In this document: positions 12,346-25,576 of the stretch, piece by piece
Numbering within the stretch: position 1 is the first letter of the stretch
Layout: the number at the start of each line of letters is the position of its first letter
Source of the DNA: Atherix ibis
Lineage: Eukaryota > Arthropoda > Insecta > Diptera > Athericidae
DNA length: 64,000 bases
Assembly (NCBI GenBank): GCA_958298945.1
Contig: OY282607.1
Coordinates: 74,888,868-74,952,867 of the forward strand
Direction of reading: 5' to 3'
Translations under genes and position numbers: made by a program
The notes under the pieces: model-generated
Database searches by the model: none
What the model was told of the DNA's origin: nothing
The model's input: the letters and a program-made list of their open reading frames with translations, nothing else

Positions 12346-14239
12346 TTATATGCAATAGCAATACGAACAATACTAGAAATCAATTAAAAATTACAAAAAT
12401 TATAAAAATTATGATTTCTTTTATAACTTTTTATGTGCTTGAAGAAATAGAAAAAATACATTTATGTTAATAATTCTTATAATTAGTTGCAAAAAGCAAG
12501 TGCACTAATTAAAGCATTTTTAATTTATTGATCATAATAAATAAAAAATGCTGTTTATTGATATGAACAGTTTTTACAAATTATTTTTATTAATATATAG
12601 ATAAATTATGGTTTTAAGTTTTCTCTTATCACAACAGAGCAGTTGTTACTGAAAATGTGTGGTCTCTATCTAAAAATAGCTAGCTTTGCTATTCGAAGTG
12701 ATTATTAAATTAAATCAGTTGCCACCTCATTGAAATGATAGTTTTTTTTTCATAAAATATAAGTATGCTAAATTTATACTTCTAGTACATTTGACCATCA
12801 AAAATAACTTTTTGCAGGTACTCTTAATATCGTCATAAAACGGTTTTTGTTGCTGTCAAGGTAATTGCTTTTAAAAACTGGTGAGAAAAAAATTGCAAAT
12901 AAATATAATACAAATTTAATTTGTCCAACATCTGGACATAATTTCGCATTGAATTTCATTTTTGGAGCACATGTGTTCATACATTCATTTTATTCGCATC
13001 AATCAATAATATTCAAAGAGAGAGTACTTGTTATTTATTTAAATAGAGCTGATTTTTTGATTGGGTCATAAGTAACTACAGAAGGCCACAAAATAATTAT
13101 CACTTAAATAATGGAAAGCCTTGGACAGATGAGCTTGATTTACTTAATCTAATAAAAATATTTTATAAAATAAGATCAAAATTAAAATCAGTGCATGTGG
13201 CTATCTACAAGTATTTATTTATTTACGGGTATATACAATGTTATGGGAAGTATATAGTATATGACTACATAAATATTTAACAACTGCATATTTAAATAAA
13301 TCTAATTGATTCGATATTCATTAAACGTAAATGGGATGCGATAAAATTACTAAATTTAGTAGTTCTCGAGAATATAGATGAAGCTCATACAAATTTTTCG
13401 CAAAAATCTCAAACCTACTAAACTGATAATCATAAATGTGAATTTAAAAAAATTTCAATCGAAAACGAGCATATTAAAAACCAAAACAATAAATAAGGAA
13501 GATACATTCTCTTAAACTTATATCAAAATTGAAAGATTTAATAACTCAACGTAGTTTTTTTTTGTAATTATTTTTAAAAAGAAAAAAATAACATAATTTA
13601 TTTAATACAAAAATTATGCTAGTATAATTTAAAAACGCACATTGAATTTTAAATATTTTTTTCGATAAATTTAAGTGCATTTTTGAGTATATACGTGTAC
13701 GTATTATCAGAAAGCTTGCCGCTATCCATATCCTCGAATATGAAGTTTTTCAATAGTTACTCTTATATTTATACGGAAGAACTATACAAATGTGAATATA
13801 GAATATAATTTACCAAGGACGTAGTTTATTTTTGGTAAAATTAAATTAATATTAATTATTTCTGTTATTTATTAAACAGAAAATATAATGTCCGATTAGG
13901 AGTTCAGACTTTCTTCATAAAAGAAATTAAGGTAGTGGAAGCACCCTGAAAAATTTTAAGTACTGTACTAAAACACCAAAATTATTAAAGAATTACCATA
14001 TTAGCCAACATATTCAAATTCAATCTATCGATTACCCACTGTATGTGTGGATTCTGGCCACAGAGAATTATATATGAACTTAAAGAGCTTTTGAATGCCG
14101 TCTGATTATTTCCTAAGTTAAGACGGGTACTATGTGAAGATTACCAATACTTGGGTAACCTATATAATCTTCTCCAATCCTTCTATTCATCGATCTTGAA
14201 ATGTTATCATGAAAAGATATCATTTCGTGCTTCGTAAAG
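12346..14239. other. AT-rich intergenic DNA
   Basis: No supported gene. A 68-codon open frame near 12865-13071 overlaps another on the opposite strand and resembles nothing known. Confidence 0.55.
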
Positions 14240-15029
14240 TACAGTCCTGTCATTTGACAGCTGTCAAAAATATATTTCATCCAAGCTATTATTTGTTAAA
14301 TTACATTATTGATTATTTAACTACCGAATAATACCTTAAAATTGGAAAAACTTACTACAAAAGGATAATTCTGCTGTTGTCACGTTTTTTTTCAAAATTG
14401 CTATACTATATATACACGTAGGTATATGGGGCTCTAAATGAAGAACCCATTGAATCTGCGAAAATTTGATGTGAAGGTTTCATTGACCCTTATTTCTACT
14501 AAAATGAAGAAGGAAAGACTTACCGTTAATTCTGTGCGCAATGACCGTACGATAACTGATGTTTTTTTGGACTGAACTTAAACATTTTAATATGGACTAT
14601 ATGGGATTTCAACAAAACAGCGCCACAAACCACATAACAGAACAAATGTTTGCTCTATTGAGCAGAAAGTTGTCAGGACACTTAATTTCGAGATATAGTG
14701 ATGTGAATTGTCCTCCAATATCGTGGGATTTGAAGGCGTTGGACTCTTCCTTGTGGGGCCACATAAAAGATCGTATTTAAACTTATACGACTAATAAGCA
14801 TTTAAAAACTAACAGCCGCCAAGTTTAGAGCATTTAAAAATCAACATCCGTCAAGTAATGGCCGAATGTCAACTTGAAATGTCTAAAAAAATAACTAAAA
14901 AAATTATCTCACAATGATCGACTCCTGCTAATAGTTTTGTGGCAGCCATTTGAGTGATGTCATATTTCATATATAATTGCATGTTTTACTTAATTTTATT
15001 TTTCAAAGCATAAATTGGATAACCTTTTA
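14240..15029 (+). pseudogene. Best-preserved rosa-like transposase remnant
   Basis: The copy begins with the family left end (ACAGTCCTGTCATTTGACAG, then TTTAACTACCGAATAATACC) and ends near CAAAGCATAAATTGGATAAC. About 14559-14780 is open and holds FQQNSATNHITEQ and PPISWDLKALDSSLWGHIKD. Between the second catalytic position (Asp to Asn here) and the Asp of LDSSLWG are 41 residues, which fits the DD41D spacing I recall for the rosa group of Tc1/mariner elements. The upstream part (GALNEEPIESAKI) and the downstream part (NIRQVMAECQLEM) are readable with stops. It lacks the N-terminal half. Group name is from memory, moderate confidence. Confidence 0.75.
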
Positions 15030-15138
15030 ATTATGACAGTATACAAGGATCCTTACCATAAATAAAGTCTCCTAGAGAAGCCTATTGCTATAAACAATAT
15101 TTTCCATATATTATTACGACGTAACATGGCTCTTTCGT

Positions 15139-15259
15139 ATTCTGGACCATTCTAGAAGAGCGGTTTCAGAGTATTCCGGAAGGTTCGGTTTCGGAAAGTG
15201 CTACAATCACGCCGGAGTGGTATAAATAGGAGCGCTGCTCAGCATCCAGTAATTCAGTC
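15139..15259 (+). promoter_or_regulatory. Heat-shock-type promoter with TATA box
   Basis: Two clusters of alternating 5-bp heat-shock units stand just upstream of a TATA box. Cluster one (15140-15157) reads TTC-nn-GAC-nn-TTC-nn-GAA. Cluster two (15174-15186) reads TTC-nn-GAA-nn-TTC, followed by TTCGGAAA at 15190. The TATA box TATAAATAGG is at 15221, and TCAGTC at 15254-15259, 33 bases downstream, fits an insect initiator. The local GC content is well above its surroundings. No heat-shock gene follows within 2.7 kb. Such promoters occur in hsp genes, in non-coding stress RNA genes and in LTRs of insect retrotransposons. A solo LTR (possibly about 15040-15520, with TAAATAAAC near its end) is a good alternative, but I could not define TG...CA ends. 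Confidence 0.7.
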
Positions 15260-17929
15260 TGAACAGCGATTCAGGAACAATTGGTTGAGATGGGGAATTA
15301 ATGAACAAACTATAGGATGAAGTCGGGAAATGCAAACGCGAAATGTGATGTAAGTGATCGGTCGATAAAGTTAGATCGTAGCCATACAGTGAGAAGTGCA
15401 TATACAGTGAAAATATTTAATCAGGAGTCAAGCGACCTAAACATACAAACGGTTATAATCCGTTTGCAAAATACAACACAGTTCAATAAGGGAAATTCCT
15501 AAATAAACAACAGTATTATGATCATGATCAATCCTCTCGCGTTTACTGAAAGTTTCATTAGCATCATTCGGCAAATCTGTTTATATTTGAGTGGTTCTTC
15601 AAATAATTATGCCCAAATTCAAGCTGTGAAAATGTTCTTAAAAGTATATTCAAATCTGTTCAATTTTGAAAATGTGCTGTGAAAGTATTCTTAAAAGTAC
15701 ATAGTTTATATTTGAATAAATTATTCCAACATACAAATTAGAAAAGCACATAAAAATTACACTACATTTTTTAATACTACAATAAAAAACACTTTTTATT
15801 TAAAGACTATGAATTTGTTTTTTTTTTCTTCAAATTAATTAAATGAAATCACATTTATTCTACAATATATTATTATAGACGACCTCTCTACGTATTTATT
15901 TTACTATTACAGTCAATACTGCAAAGGATTAGATTTAAAAATGAATGTTTTAATTTTTTAATGTATTCTCTATCATTATCACTTAATTCTCAGTTTGTAA
16001 ACAAAGCCATGTCGAATTAATTACTTTTGCGTAACTCATTTAAATAAGATCATTTTTTATTGATGAATTATTTGGAAAAATTAGATTCGATTTAATTTCT
16101 AAAGTAATTATAAACTTATTACTTTTGAAAACTAGCTGGTTTTAGGTTGTGCAATGTTTTTGCTATTGTAATATTTATTAATGAAATTTTGTACAAACTG
16201 AATGGATGCAATCGATTCAAATTATATTGAAATAATTTAAGACAGATTTATAAAAATTCAGCAGTACAATTCAATTTATTTATTTAAATTAATTAATTGT
16301 CTACTAAATTCAGTTGTTTTTAAAATAATGTACTTTGTGTTTTTAAAATAAATCATTTTATATGTGTACGTATGCAATTACAGCATTTTTGTATATTTGT
16401 AAATATTCTTTTCTTAAATTTAAATCGGTAATTTCTTACTCCACAGAGATCTTAACATTTATATAAATACTTCTATCTTCAAACAATCTATATAAATTAG
16501 TAATTTTTCTTCAATATTTTAACTATAGTATACTTTAATATTTTTTTAGATGAATACAAACATACTGAATTCAATTGTAAGAAGTTAAAAAACATATTTT
16601 GATTAAAAATCTACCTTTATTGACGAGTACCTAGCGTAAGATGCTAGATCAAATTTGATTATGTTAATAAATATACTTAACTATGTACTCAAAGATATTA
16701 TTATGTTCTTTTAATATTTGCCAAGATTTAAGCTATTTGCTTGTTACACATACATAAATGTGTTTGATAAATTACTTTAAGCTTTTTTAAAAGCGTATTT
16801 TTTTTTCTTTTTATTTACAGAGCAATATTTAATATTTAAGCGGATATAGTTTTTCTAACACCTTTTTACCACAAATATTGAACATGAATGTATGAAAAAA
16901 TAAATATTACATATATTGTACTATTGTTAAAATTATATCTTCCGCTTTAAAAAGTAAAGTTAAATTATTTTTAAAACTTTTTGAGTTTTTGTCAGACATT
17001 CATTTGGGAAATTACTTATATTTTTTGGTGCACCTATTCCATTCCGGGGTAATCAAATTACAATTTTTCATTTCAATTATTGTTTTTTTATTGTATATTC
17101 AGATTCAAATAGATTGCATATAAATGTAATTGAACGAAACTAATTTCTTCGGCAATGGGAATTTGTTTTCAATAGTTTTTCTATGGTTTTTATAATATAT
17201 TATTTTACTTTTTTTTTTTGTTCAATAATTGCAGTCTTATTACATTGACAAAAGATTTTGTAACCAAAGTGAAACGAAGTGTAATATTTCATGATTTCCG
17301 ACAGTTTCTCTATATTAAAATTTGTGTAATATGGCCATGAATTATAAACTTTATAGATAAAAATTTAAGATTTTATTATTGTTCATATCATAACGATATT
17401 AATATTTTCTTCATTATTTCAGATTAACGCACTTTAAGTAAAATTATTTGTTGCCTGTTCCTTATGAAATAATATTATATTAAAAATTAATTATTATAAA
17501 ATAAAGAAGTAATATAAAAGTTTAATATCACTTTAATAGTGATATAATATAATATTAAAGTTTTCAAAAACTTATTTATTTTACAATAATTAATCCAAAT
17601 GAATTGATAAAATGTTTTTTTTTATAATTGACTATTAAAAAAATATATTTTTTATAAAATTTTAAAATTATAAAATAAGTTCTGTAATTCTATATATAAA
17701 TTGACAATAAAAATGAATTGCAAAAATAGCCCATTTTTTAGGAATGAGGAATTTAATTTAATTAATAAATTTTTTTTTTCTTTTTATTTTAGATTTTATT
17801 TTATAAATGGTACTTAAATCATATAACAGTTAGAAATTCGTAAATTGGGGGAAAAAAATTCCAATCGTAATTATTTAAAATTGTGGAGACTTTAAAGCAA
17901 CACAAATTGAATAGAATCAACTATTAATC
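15260..17929. other. Leader-like and AT-rich DNA upstream of Hmgcr
   Basis: 15260-15520 continues the GC-richer segment after the heat-shock-type promoter. It has a 61-codon frame with no recognisable domain and a TAAATAAAC polyadenylation-like site at about 15502. From 15.55 to 17.9 kb the DNA is AT-rich with no supported gene. The Hmgcr 5' untranslated exons and promoter must lie here or further upstream, but I could not place them. Confidence 0.5.
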
Positions 17930-20900
17930 ATGATTGGTCGTTTATTTCGTGCTCACGGAGAATTTTGTGCATCCCATCCATGGGAGGTGATAGTAGCATT
18001 ATTAACTTTTTCCGCATGTATGCTAACAGTGGACAAGGCGTCCGATATAAATACAACTACATCAACGCCCACAACGCGAACGAAACCATGCGAAGGTTGG
18101 AAAGATTCCTGTGAAGGATTAGAAGCACAATATAGTGCTGCTGATGTTATATTAATGACAACGATTCGAGTTACTGCGATTCTCTATTGCTACTACAAAT
18201 TTTGCACTTTACAAAAACTTGGCTCTAAATATATTTTAGGTAAGTGTAGTTAAAATAAAGAAAAATCAAAATTTATAATTATCATAATTATAAAATTTTT
18301 AATAATAGTTCCTGTTTAATTCCAAATAAATTTTGTTATTAAAATTTATTGTGCCACCAGAAGTCAGTGATTATCCAAATAATCCATCAAATTGATTATT
18401 CTATTAACTTTGAATTCCATTGCGTTATTCTATTAATCAATTGGTCAAAAATAAATGAATCTTTTTTTTTATAAAATCTATAAACGATGAAGCAATTTTT
18501 GCCAAACTAATGGTATAATGATTTCATTATATTCTTCGTAGATATCGAAGAAACAGTAGCAAAGTATATGCAATTAATCACTAATATAAGTTATTACTAA
18601 ACTCATAAAATTTTTTTTTTTAAATTTATATAATAATAACTGTCCTAAATTCGTCGATCAACATCATATATTTTTTTGGGTACTTTTGTAAGATACCTAA
18701 TTGCAACAGTTGCCATTCAAAGCATTAATTTATATGATTTTCTTTTTAATTTTGCTTAAATGTGTATACTAGTATACGTGTATATACTCATACTACTACA
18801 AACTTTCTCTATTTTCTGAAAATAAAATCTTTTCCAAATAATGAAAATATTGCAGCGAAATATTCTGTCTTAGCTCTTTCAACGCGAAAGGATTAATAGC
18901 AATATTAAAATTGAGAATTAATTTAGGATATTCCAAATCGAAAATTGGAATAATGCATCAAATATCAGCTATAATTTAGTTCAAATTAATTGAAAAACGG
19001 CAAATTTATCAAATTACAATCAATTTTATTGATACACGTTAATGCCAAAAATACGTATATAACAGTATAATGTACAAAATATTTTCTCATTATTGCTTAT
19101 CTCATTGTATTCGTATTTACTTTATGTAAATAAAATGTGATAATAACCATCACGGATGCCCAATATATGTGTACATAATATAAATCCATTTTTATTTTAT
19201 TTTTTTTTATTTATGTAAGAGTGTAAAAATTACTATATGATAGATATTATGCAACATTTTTATTGAAAGTTTTGCTTTGGAAGCCTTGAAATTTTACTCT
19301 TGCATGCTTGTTGTCAATTCATTTACGCATACGTCTCATCATAATTAAAGAACAAATATAAAAATATTGTTTAAATATACAATAGCTATAAAGAATTATT
19401 CGAAATTTTTGAGATGTTTGCTCAGCATGGAAGAAAAGGTACTACAATATCAATGGACATTTTCTATTTGGAATCAATAAAAAATAACTTAACTCTTCAT
19501 CAGCTTATGATGATCAGATTTTCAAAATCTTTACATGTGAGCAAACACATGCGCCATATACCATAAATAATAAAACCTCCTCCATTGGAATTAATAGATA
19601 GCTCCGAAAAATATTCGAAAGTAAAAGATGTAATTAATATGACCAATGGTAAAAAAAAATTTAAGTGGTTTATGTCATAAGAATTGACCACCACCATCAC
19701 CACATCATTATAATCATCATTCTCATCCATAGTCTTTAAGTTTCGAAGTTATTGCAATTGCGGAATAATTACTTGACGGCCTTGACTCCGTTTCTTTTTT
19801 ATTGGTCGGTTTCTACATAGTTTTCTCTCGTTTTTTTGTAAACCTTTACTTATGACCATCCATCGTTTTATTAAGAAAATTGCTTAACTATATTTATTAA
19901 GAAAATTACCACTTTTCTTTTCAAATATTTATCAAAAAATTCAATATGAAATACGAGTATTACGATTCATACCAAATCTACAATAGAATTTGATTAAAAG
20001 ATTGTCTATTAAAATTGATGGATAATAATAAAATTTTCTTTTGTATTTATTGATTTTTAGGTTATTATTAAAACGCTGTATTTTACATACTGAGGGCAAA
20101 ATAGCAATTTTTTTCAAGTATATTGCAAAAATTTTTTAATGAAAATTTATTTTGAAAATACATTTTTCATTGATGATATTAAAAAAGTTTTTCTATTGTC
20201 ATGAATGTTCCATTTTTCTCTATAGTATTATGTTACGATATTATATTTGAATAATTTTTTTTTTTAAAAAACCTATTAATATTAAATTGTATATTTTTTC
20301 AATTTGAAAAATACAATGTTAGTGGATAAATAATATATTTAGGAGTTATGTGTAAAAAATAAAATATCGTCTTGATTGTATAACTGATAACCTTTCATCT
20401 ACATTCGGTGATGACATTGAAAGTGATGATAAATTATCACTTACTTAACATATAAAAGCTATGCTTTAAGCAGCTTTTCAAAAATACATATGTACATTCC
20501 TATATATAAAGGATATTTTAAGCTTATACAAATATCATAATTATGTTATTCAATAAAATAATAAATGATTTCAGTAAAGAACTATGTAAACATTGTAACT
20601 TAAACTAGGAATTGTAAGTTCTAAGTTACAATTTAACAATATTATAAGCTTTTTCCTACGATATATAATAAGGCTTGAAATATTTATTTTTTCCATAAAA
20701 TACTCTCCCATTCTTATATTTATTTATCAATATAAAAGATACAATATTCAAATCGGCAAAGGGATGATTCTCCATCAACATGTTAAATATTATTTAATTG
20801 CCGAAAACCTCTTATATTTCTAAAAAAAAACCTTTTTATCAGAAAAGAATTTATTAAAACTATGATTATACCAAAGTTTGTACGAAAACGTACTTTGCTT

Positions 20901-23900
20901 TATTCAAATTCAGATCGGATATACTTAGAAAAAAGGGTTTTTACTCATTTGATAAGAGGAAGACTGCTTGAAGCGCGAGACTAGCACACATGGAATGAAA
21001 AATATGTGACCCTTTCCCTGTTTAGTGTCCGCAAAACTTTAAAACCAAATATCCTGTCTACATTGCAATTTATAGTATACATATACTGGAAAATACCTTT
21101 TTACATTTCAATGGGCAGTAAAAAAAAATTAATTGAAATATATACAAAATACATAATAATCAACAAAGGACATTAGCATACATGCATACTTTGAAGCTAG
21201 CAGCAATTTATAGTATTTTTGCAATCAATTTCTAGCTTCAAAGTATGTAATTTTTTGTACAATATAAAATACATATTAAATGTGTTTAAAGTATTTAAAA
21301 ATTACCCTCTATATTTCTAGCAAATAAAAGTCAAAATAGAAAATTGTATATAAATTATACAATTTGATACAACTTTGTAATAGATAAAATTATTTTCTTT
21401 TTCAATCAAGTTAATTCATGCTTTACGTTTTTTAACAATACTAAAAGTGTGATAAGTCTCACTCTACAAGTGTTAAACTACCAATGAAAATTTAAATCTC
21501 ACATAAATTCCAAAGTTGTACAATAGGTTTATTTATTAAATTTGACAGTCAACCAAGCTTATAGGGGTAGGTTAGTCTCATTTATTAAATTTAACTGCTT
21601 AGTATATAATGGATAAATTATTACGCTTCTATATTTTGAAATCATAAAGAGTTTGCATATTGAAAATACTAAAAATTAATCTATTTTATGGTATCTTAAT
21701 TACTTTAAATCGTAACATTTTCCGCTTGGTAAACATACCCAATAACGACTGAACTTTATTGAATACAATTCCCAAAAGGCCGATAGAGTTATTAGAGAAC
21801 AATTAGCACTAATTAACACTGCCTAATTGAAATTAAAAATATGTAGACTATTTTCGAAAACTTGTTTTTTTTATATAATATTTAACTAAATTATTAATTA
21901 AAAAAATTAATAATTTAGTTAAATATTATATAAATTTAGGAAAGAAGCATTCAAATAGATTCAAATATATGAAATTTGTTGTATCGTATGATACTAATGG
22001 AATAACGCTAATAATTTTTACAAATTGAATTATATTTCTCTCTGTAAAATAGCTTTAATATATTTATAATTTACTAATAAAAAAACGATATTTTTATTTT
22101 CAATTATTGTAGGTATTTCTGGACTTTTCACAGTATTCTCAACATTTATATTCACAACAGGCATTATAAAAGTTCTTGGAAGCGATGTATCAGATTTAAA
22201 GTATGCAAATTTTTTTTTTTAAATAATATTTCAATTTTAATTTTGAACTATTATTCTAAAGGGATGCTTTGTTCTTCCTTCTATTACTGATTGATCTGTC
22301 GAATTCGGGAATATTGGCTCAACTAGCATTATGTGGATCGAATCAAGCTGAAGTTACAAGAAATATTGCACATGGCATGGAGTTATTAGGACCTGCAATT
22401 TCTCTTGATGCTCTTGTAGAAACGTTGGTGATTGGAATTGGAACTTTATCGGGTGTACAACGTTTAGAAACATTATGCACTTTCGCTGTAATGTCAGTGA
22501 TTGTCAACTATATCGTTTTCATGACCTTTTATCCGGCTTGTTTATCATTAATACTGGACTTATCACGTAGTGGTGTAGATATGTCTTTTGTGACAACAAA
22601 GGCAAAAGACTCCATTTTGACAAAAGCATTTAGTGAAGAGGAACACAAAGGCAATCCAGCCGTTCAGAGAGTTAAGGTCATAATGTCAACGGGTCTAATG
22701 GTTGTTCACGTTTACAGTCGAATGTTTTTCAGCGATAAAGAATATAACACAGCAAAAACATCTCTAACACCACAAATGCCAACGCATATTATAAACAATC
22801 GAACGGAAACTTCAGAATTCTCAGAATATATAATAAAGTACGTAAAAGAATATGATTATATATTGGTAGCTATTTTTATTAGAGTTCGTTTTTTTCATTC
22901 ATAAAACTCACATTGAGAGTAAACTTTTTGAATTGTTATTACACTTATTTATTTATTTTTTTTTTCATTCATTATTGTAGATGGCTAAGTATGAGCGCTG
23001 ATCAAATTGTTATTTTTATTTTGGTGATTGCACTGCTTGTAAAATTCATATTTTTTGAAAATCGTGAAGAATTACACGATCAAATACGTATATCGAGTGC
23101 TGCGAACCGTTCGGTGCATGCGTCTTCTAGTCAGCCATTATTGGATTTTACGATGGTAAAACCAATTGAAAAGAAGCCACTATTTGAACTTGAAGAATAT
23201 GTTCTTGCAAATAAATCAACACAAACGGAACTGGAATGGAACGAAGATGAAATTAAGGACTGTGCATATCGTAGCGATATCATAACTCCTAAAAGATTAT
23301 CTCGCACACTAAGTGAGTGCTTACATATATTGAATTCAGAAGATGGTGCCGCCAACCTAACAGACGACGAGATCACACAAATTGTTAAAGCTGGAGGTGG
23401 TCATTGTCCACTTTACAAAATTGAATCAATCATAGGACATCCTGAACGTGGTGTTAAAATTCGAAGAAATATCATTTCTGCTCAAGGAAATTTACCAATT
23501 GAAAAATTGAGTAACTTACCCTATCAGAACTACGATTATACCAAAGTTATGAATGCATGTTGCGAAAACGTGCTTGGCTATGTTCAAATACCCGTGGGAT
23601 ATGCTGGCCCATTACTTCTAGACGAAAATAAATATTTCGTACCAATGGCAACAACAGAAGGAGCTTTGGTAGCAAGTACAAATCGGGGTTGCAAAGCATT
23701 GTCAGTTCGAGGTGTCGTTAGTTACGTAGAAGATGTTGGAATGACTAGAGCACCATGCGTCCGATTCCCCAATGTTGTACGTGCAGCTGAAGCGAAAATG
23801 TGGATTAATTGCGAAGATAATTTCAGAAAAATCAAATTGGAATTTGATGCTACTAGCAGATTTGCTCGTTTAAAGGAGCTTTTTGTCGCTATGGATGGAC

Positions 23901-25576
23901 CTTTGCTATATATAAGATTTTTAGCGCTTACTGGTGACGCAATGGGTATGAACATGGTGTCAAAAGGCGCTGAAAGAGCACTCAGATGTGTCAAACAGGC
24001 ATTCCCCGATATGCAGGTGGTTGCACTAAGTGGAAATTTCTGTTCGGATAAAAAACCGGCAGCGATCAATTGGATAAAAGGTCGTGGAAAACGAGTTGTT
24101 ACGGAGTGTATTGTTCAAGCAAATATAGTTAAACAAATACTTAAGACCGATGCGAAAACTCTTGTTGAATGTAATAAATCGAAAAATTTAACAGGTAGTG
24201 CTTTGTCCGGAAGCATTGGAGGTGAATTAATTATACAAATTATTTGAAATAAATTCTGCTTTTCACTTAAGATTATTTATAGTATTTACTAAAACCGAAT
24301 TCCATTCTTTTATAGGAAATAATGCACATGCAGCAAATATGGTTACAGCCATATTTATAGCGACAGGACAGGATCCTGCACAAAACGTAACGTCTAGTAA
24401 TTGTTCGACCAGCATGGAATGTTGTGGTGAAAATGGCGATGATCTATATATAACATGCACAATGCCATCCCTCGAAGTTGGCACTGTTGGCGGTGGTACT
24501 GGCCTACCTGGACAGAGTGCTTGCTTAGAAATGTTAGGTGTGCGTGGCGCAAATCATAATCATCCTGGTGAAAATGCAAAAAAATTGGCACAAATTATAT
24601 GTGCTACTGTTATGGCTGGCGAAATAAGTTTAATGGCCGCTCTAGTTAATAACGATCTAGTCTCAAGTCACATGCGGCATAATAGGTATGCAAATGCTTC
24701 TTTTTTTAAAAATATTTTACCCATAATATACAATTTCATTTAGAAAAATATTTATTATTACATTTAGAGGGAAAAATATACATTAGAAATGGTTCATTGT
24801 AACTATTTTAGGAATAATTAATTAATATTTAAAACATTAATGCCAAATGAATAAAGGCTGACGAATGTCATATAATAAAAAATAAAATAGATCTAGCAAC
24901 ACTGATATATGCGTTTAGAACGCAACAGTCTTAAATGCCTTTATTTATCGCTAAATGGACTGATTGGTTGTCGTACAAACTACATTTCGGTATAAATGTT
25001 ACTAAAAATAACCACAAAAAATAAAATTATGAATTTTTAATATAAAGTTCAAGGCATGAAAAAAACGTTCGGCATAATTATTTTTTTACAATCTGTGACT
25101 GCTGATAGGCTTCTTATGGTAATTTCGAATAATAATTGTACTAAAATATAAAATTTTAAAAATTATGCATCCTAAATATCGACAATTTCATATCCACATT
25201 CTTAGCTCTTGAAGATGGAATAAATCTGTTTATTTATACAGTACAATAACTCTGCTTATGTAAATATGTCTCTAGTACTTTTTAAGAACTGGCAGAAATT
25301 ATTGTTTTTACATAATCAAATAAGCATTAAATAAAATACACAAATTTATAGGGTAGGTCAGTTTAAAGTATTATGTAATTGATATAAAACTTCTGTATCG
25401 AAATTATTTGTTATATTTTTTTATAGAAAACTATATAATTAACAAAGTGAAATATTTATTTCATATTTTTTTGTATTTGCAGATCGTCAGTAGCTATTAA
25501 TCCAAACGTAACCGAACCACATATAGCAGTACCATCAACGTCATTACATTCAAATGCAAGTCAAAACACGAGCTAA
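17930..25576 (+). CDS. Hmgcr: HMG-CoA reductase, six coding exons
   Basis: ER-membrane enzyme reducing HMG-CoA to mevalonate with NADPH, the committed step to isoprenoids. Coding exons 17930-18239, 22113-22200, 22262-22837, 22981-24231 less the last ten bases (true end 24221), 24316-24685 and 25483-25576 join in frame to 892 residues, all with GT-AG introns. The start [20 protein letters not shown] matches the Drosophila protein as I remember it. The N-terminal membrane and sterol-sensing part covers residues 1 to about 360 ([25 protein letters not shown]), then a variable linker, then the catalytic domain from about 430. Catalytic residues are present: Glu551 in TTEGALVAS, Lys682 in DKKPAAINW, Asp758 in GQDPAQN and His857 in SHMRHNR. 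Ser863 after HNR is where the AMPK site lies in mammals. Intron 1 is 3.9 kb and holds two inverted repeats. Confidence 0.97.
21185..21247. repeat. 16-bp inverted repeat in Hmgcr intron 1
   Basis: Arms 21185-21200 (CATACTTTGAAGCTAG) and 21232-21247 are exact reverse complements separated by 31 bases. The loop shares GCAATTTATAGTA with a sequence about 130 bases upstream (near 21066), suggesting a small local duplication. Confidence 0.8.
21870..21934. repeat. Perfect 30-bp hairpin in Hmgcr intron 1
   Basis: Arms 21870-21899 and 21905-21934 are perfect reverse complements around a 5-A loop; the core reads TTTAACTAAATTATTAATT. It lies about 180 bases before the exon 2 acceptor (22112). A 30-bp stem without mismatch in AT-rich DNA is far longer than expected by chance. 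It may be a recent palindromic duplication or a structured intronic RNA element. Confidence 0.85.

Noticed and set aside
15317..15502. 61-codon frame after the heat-shock-type promoter as a small heat-shock protein
   Set aside because: No alpha-crystallin or Hsp70 signature; it is more likely untranslated leader or LTR sequence.
23131..24591. Several minus-strand open frames inside Hmgcr exons
   Set aside because: They lie antisense to strongly conserved catalytic exons and have no similarity of their own.
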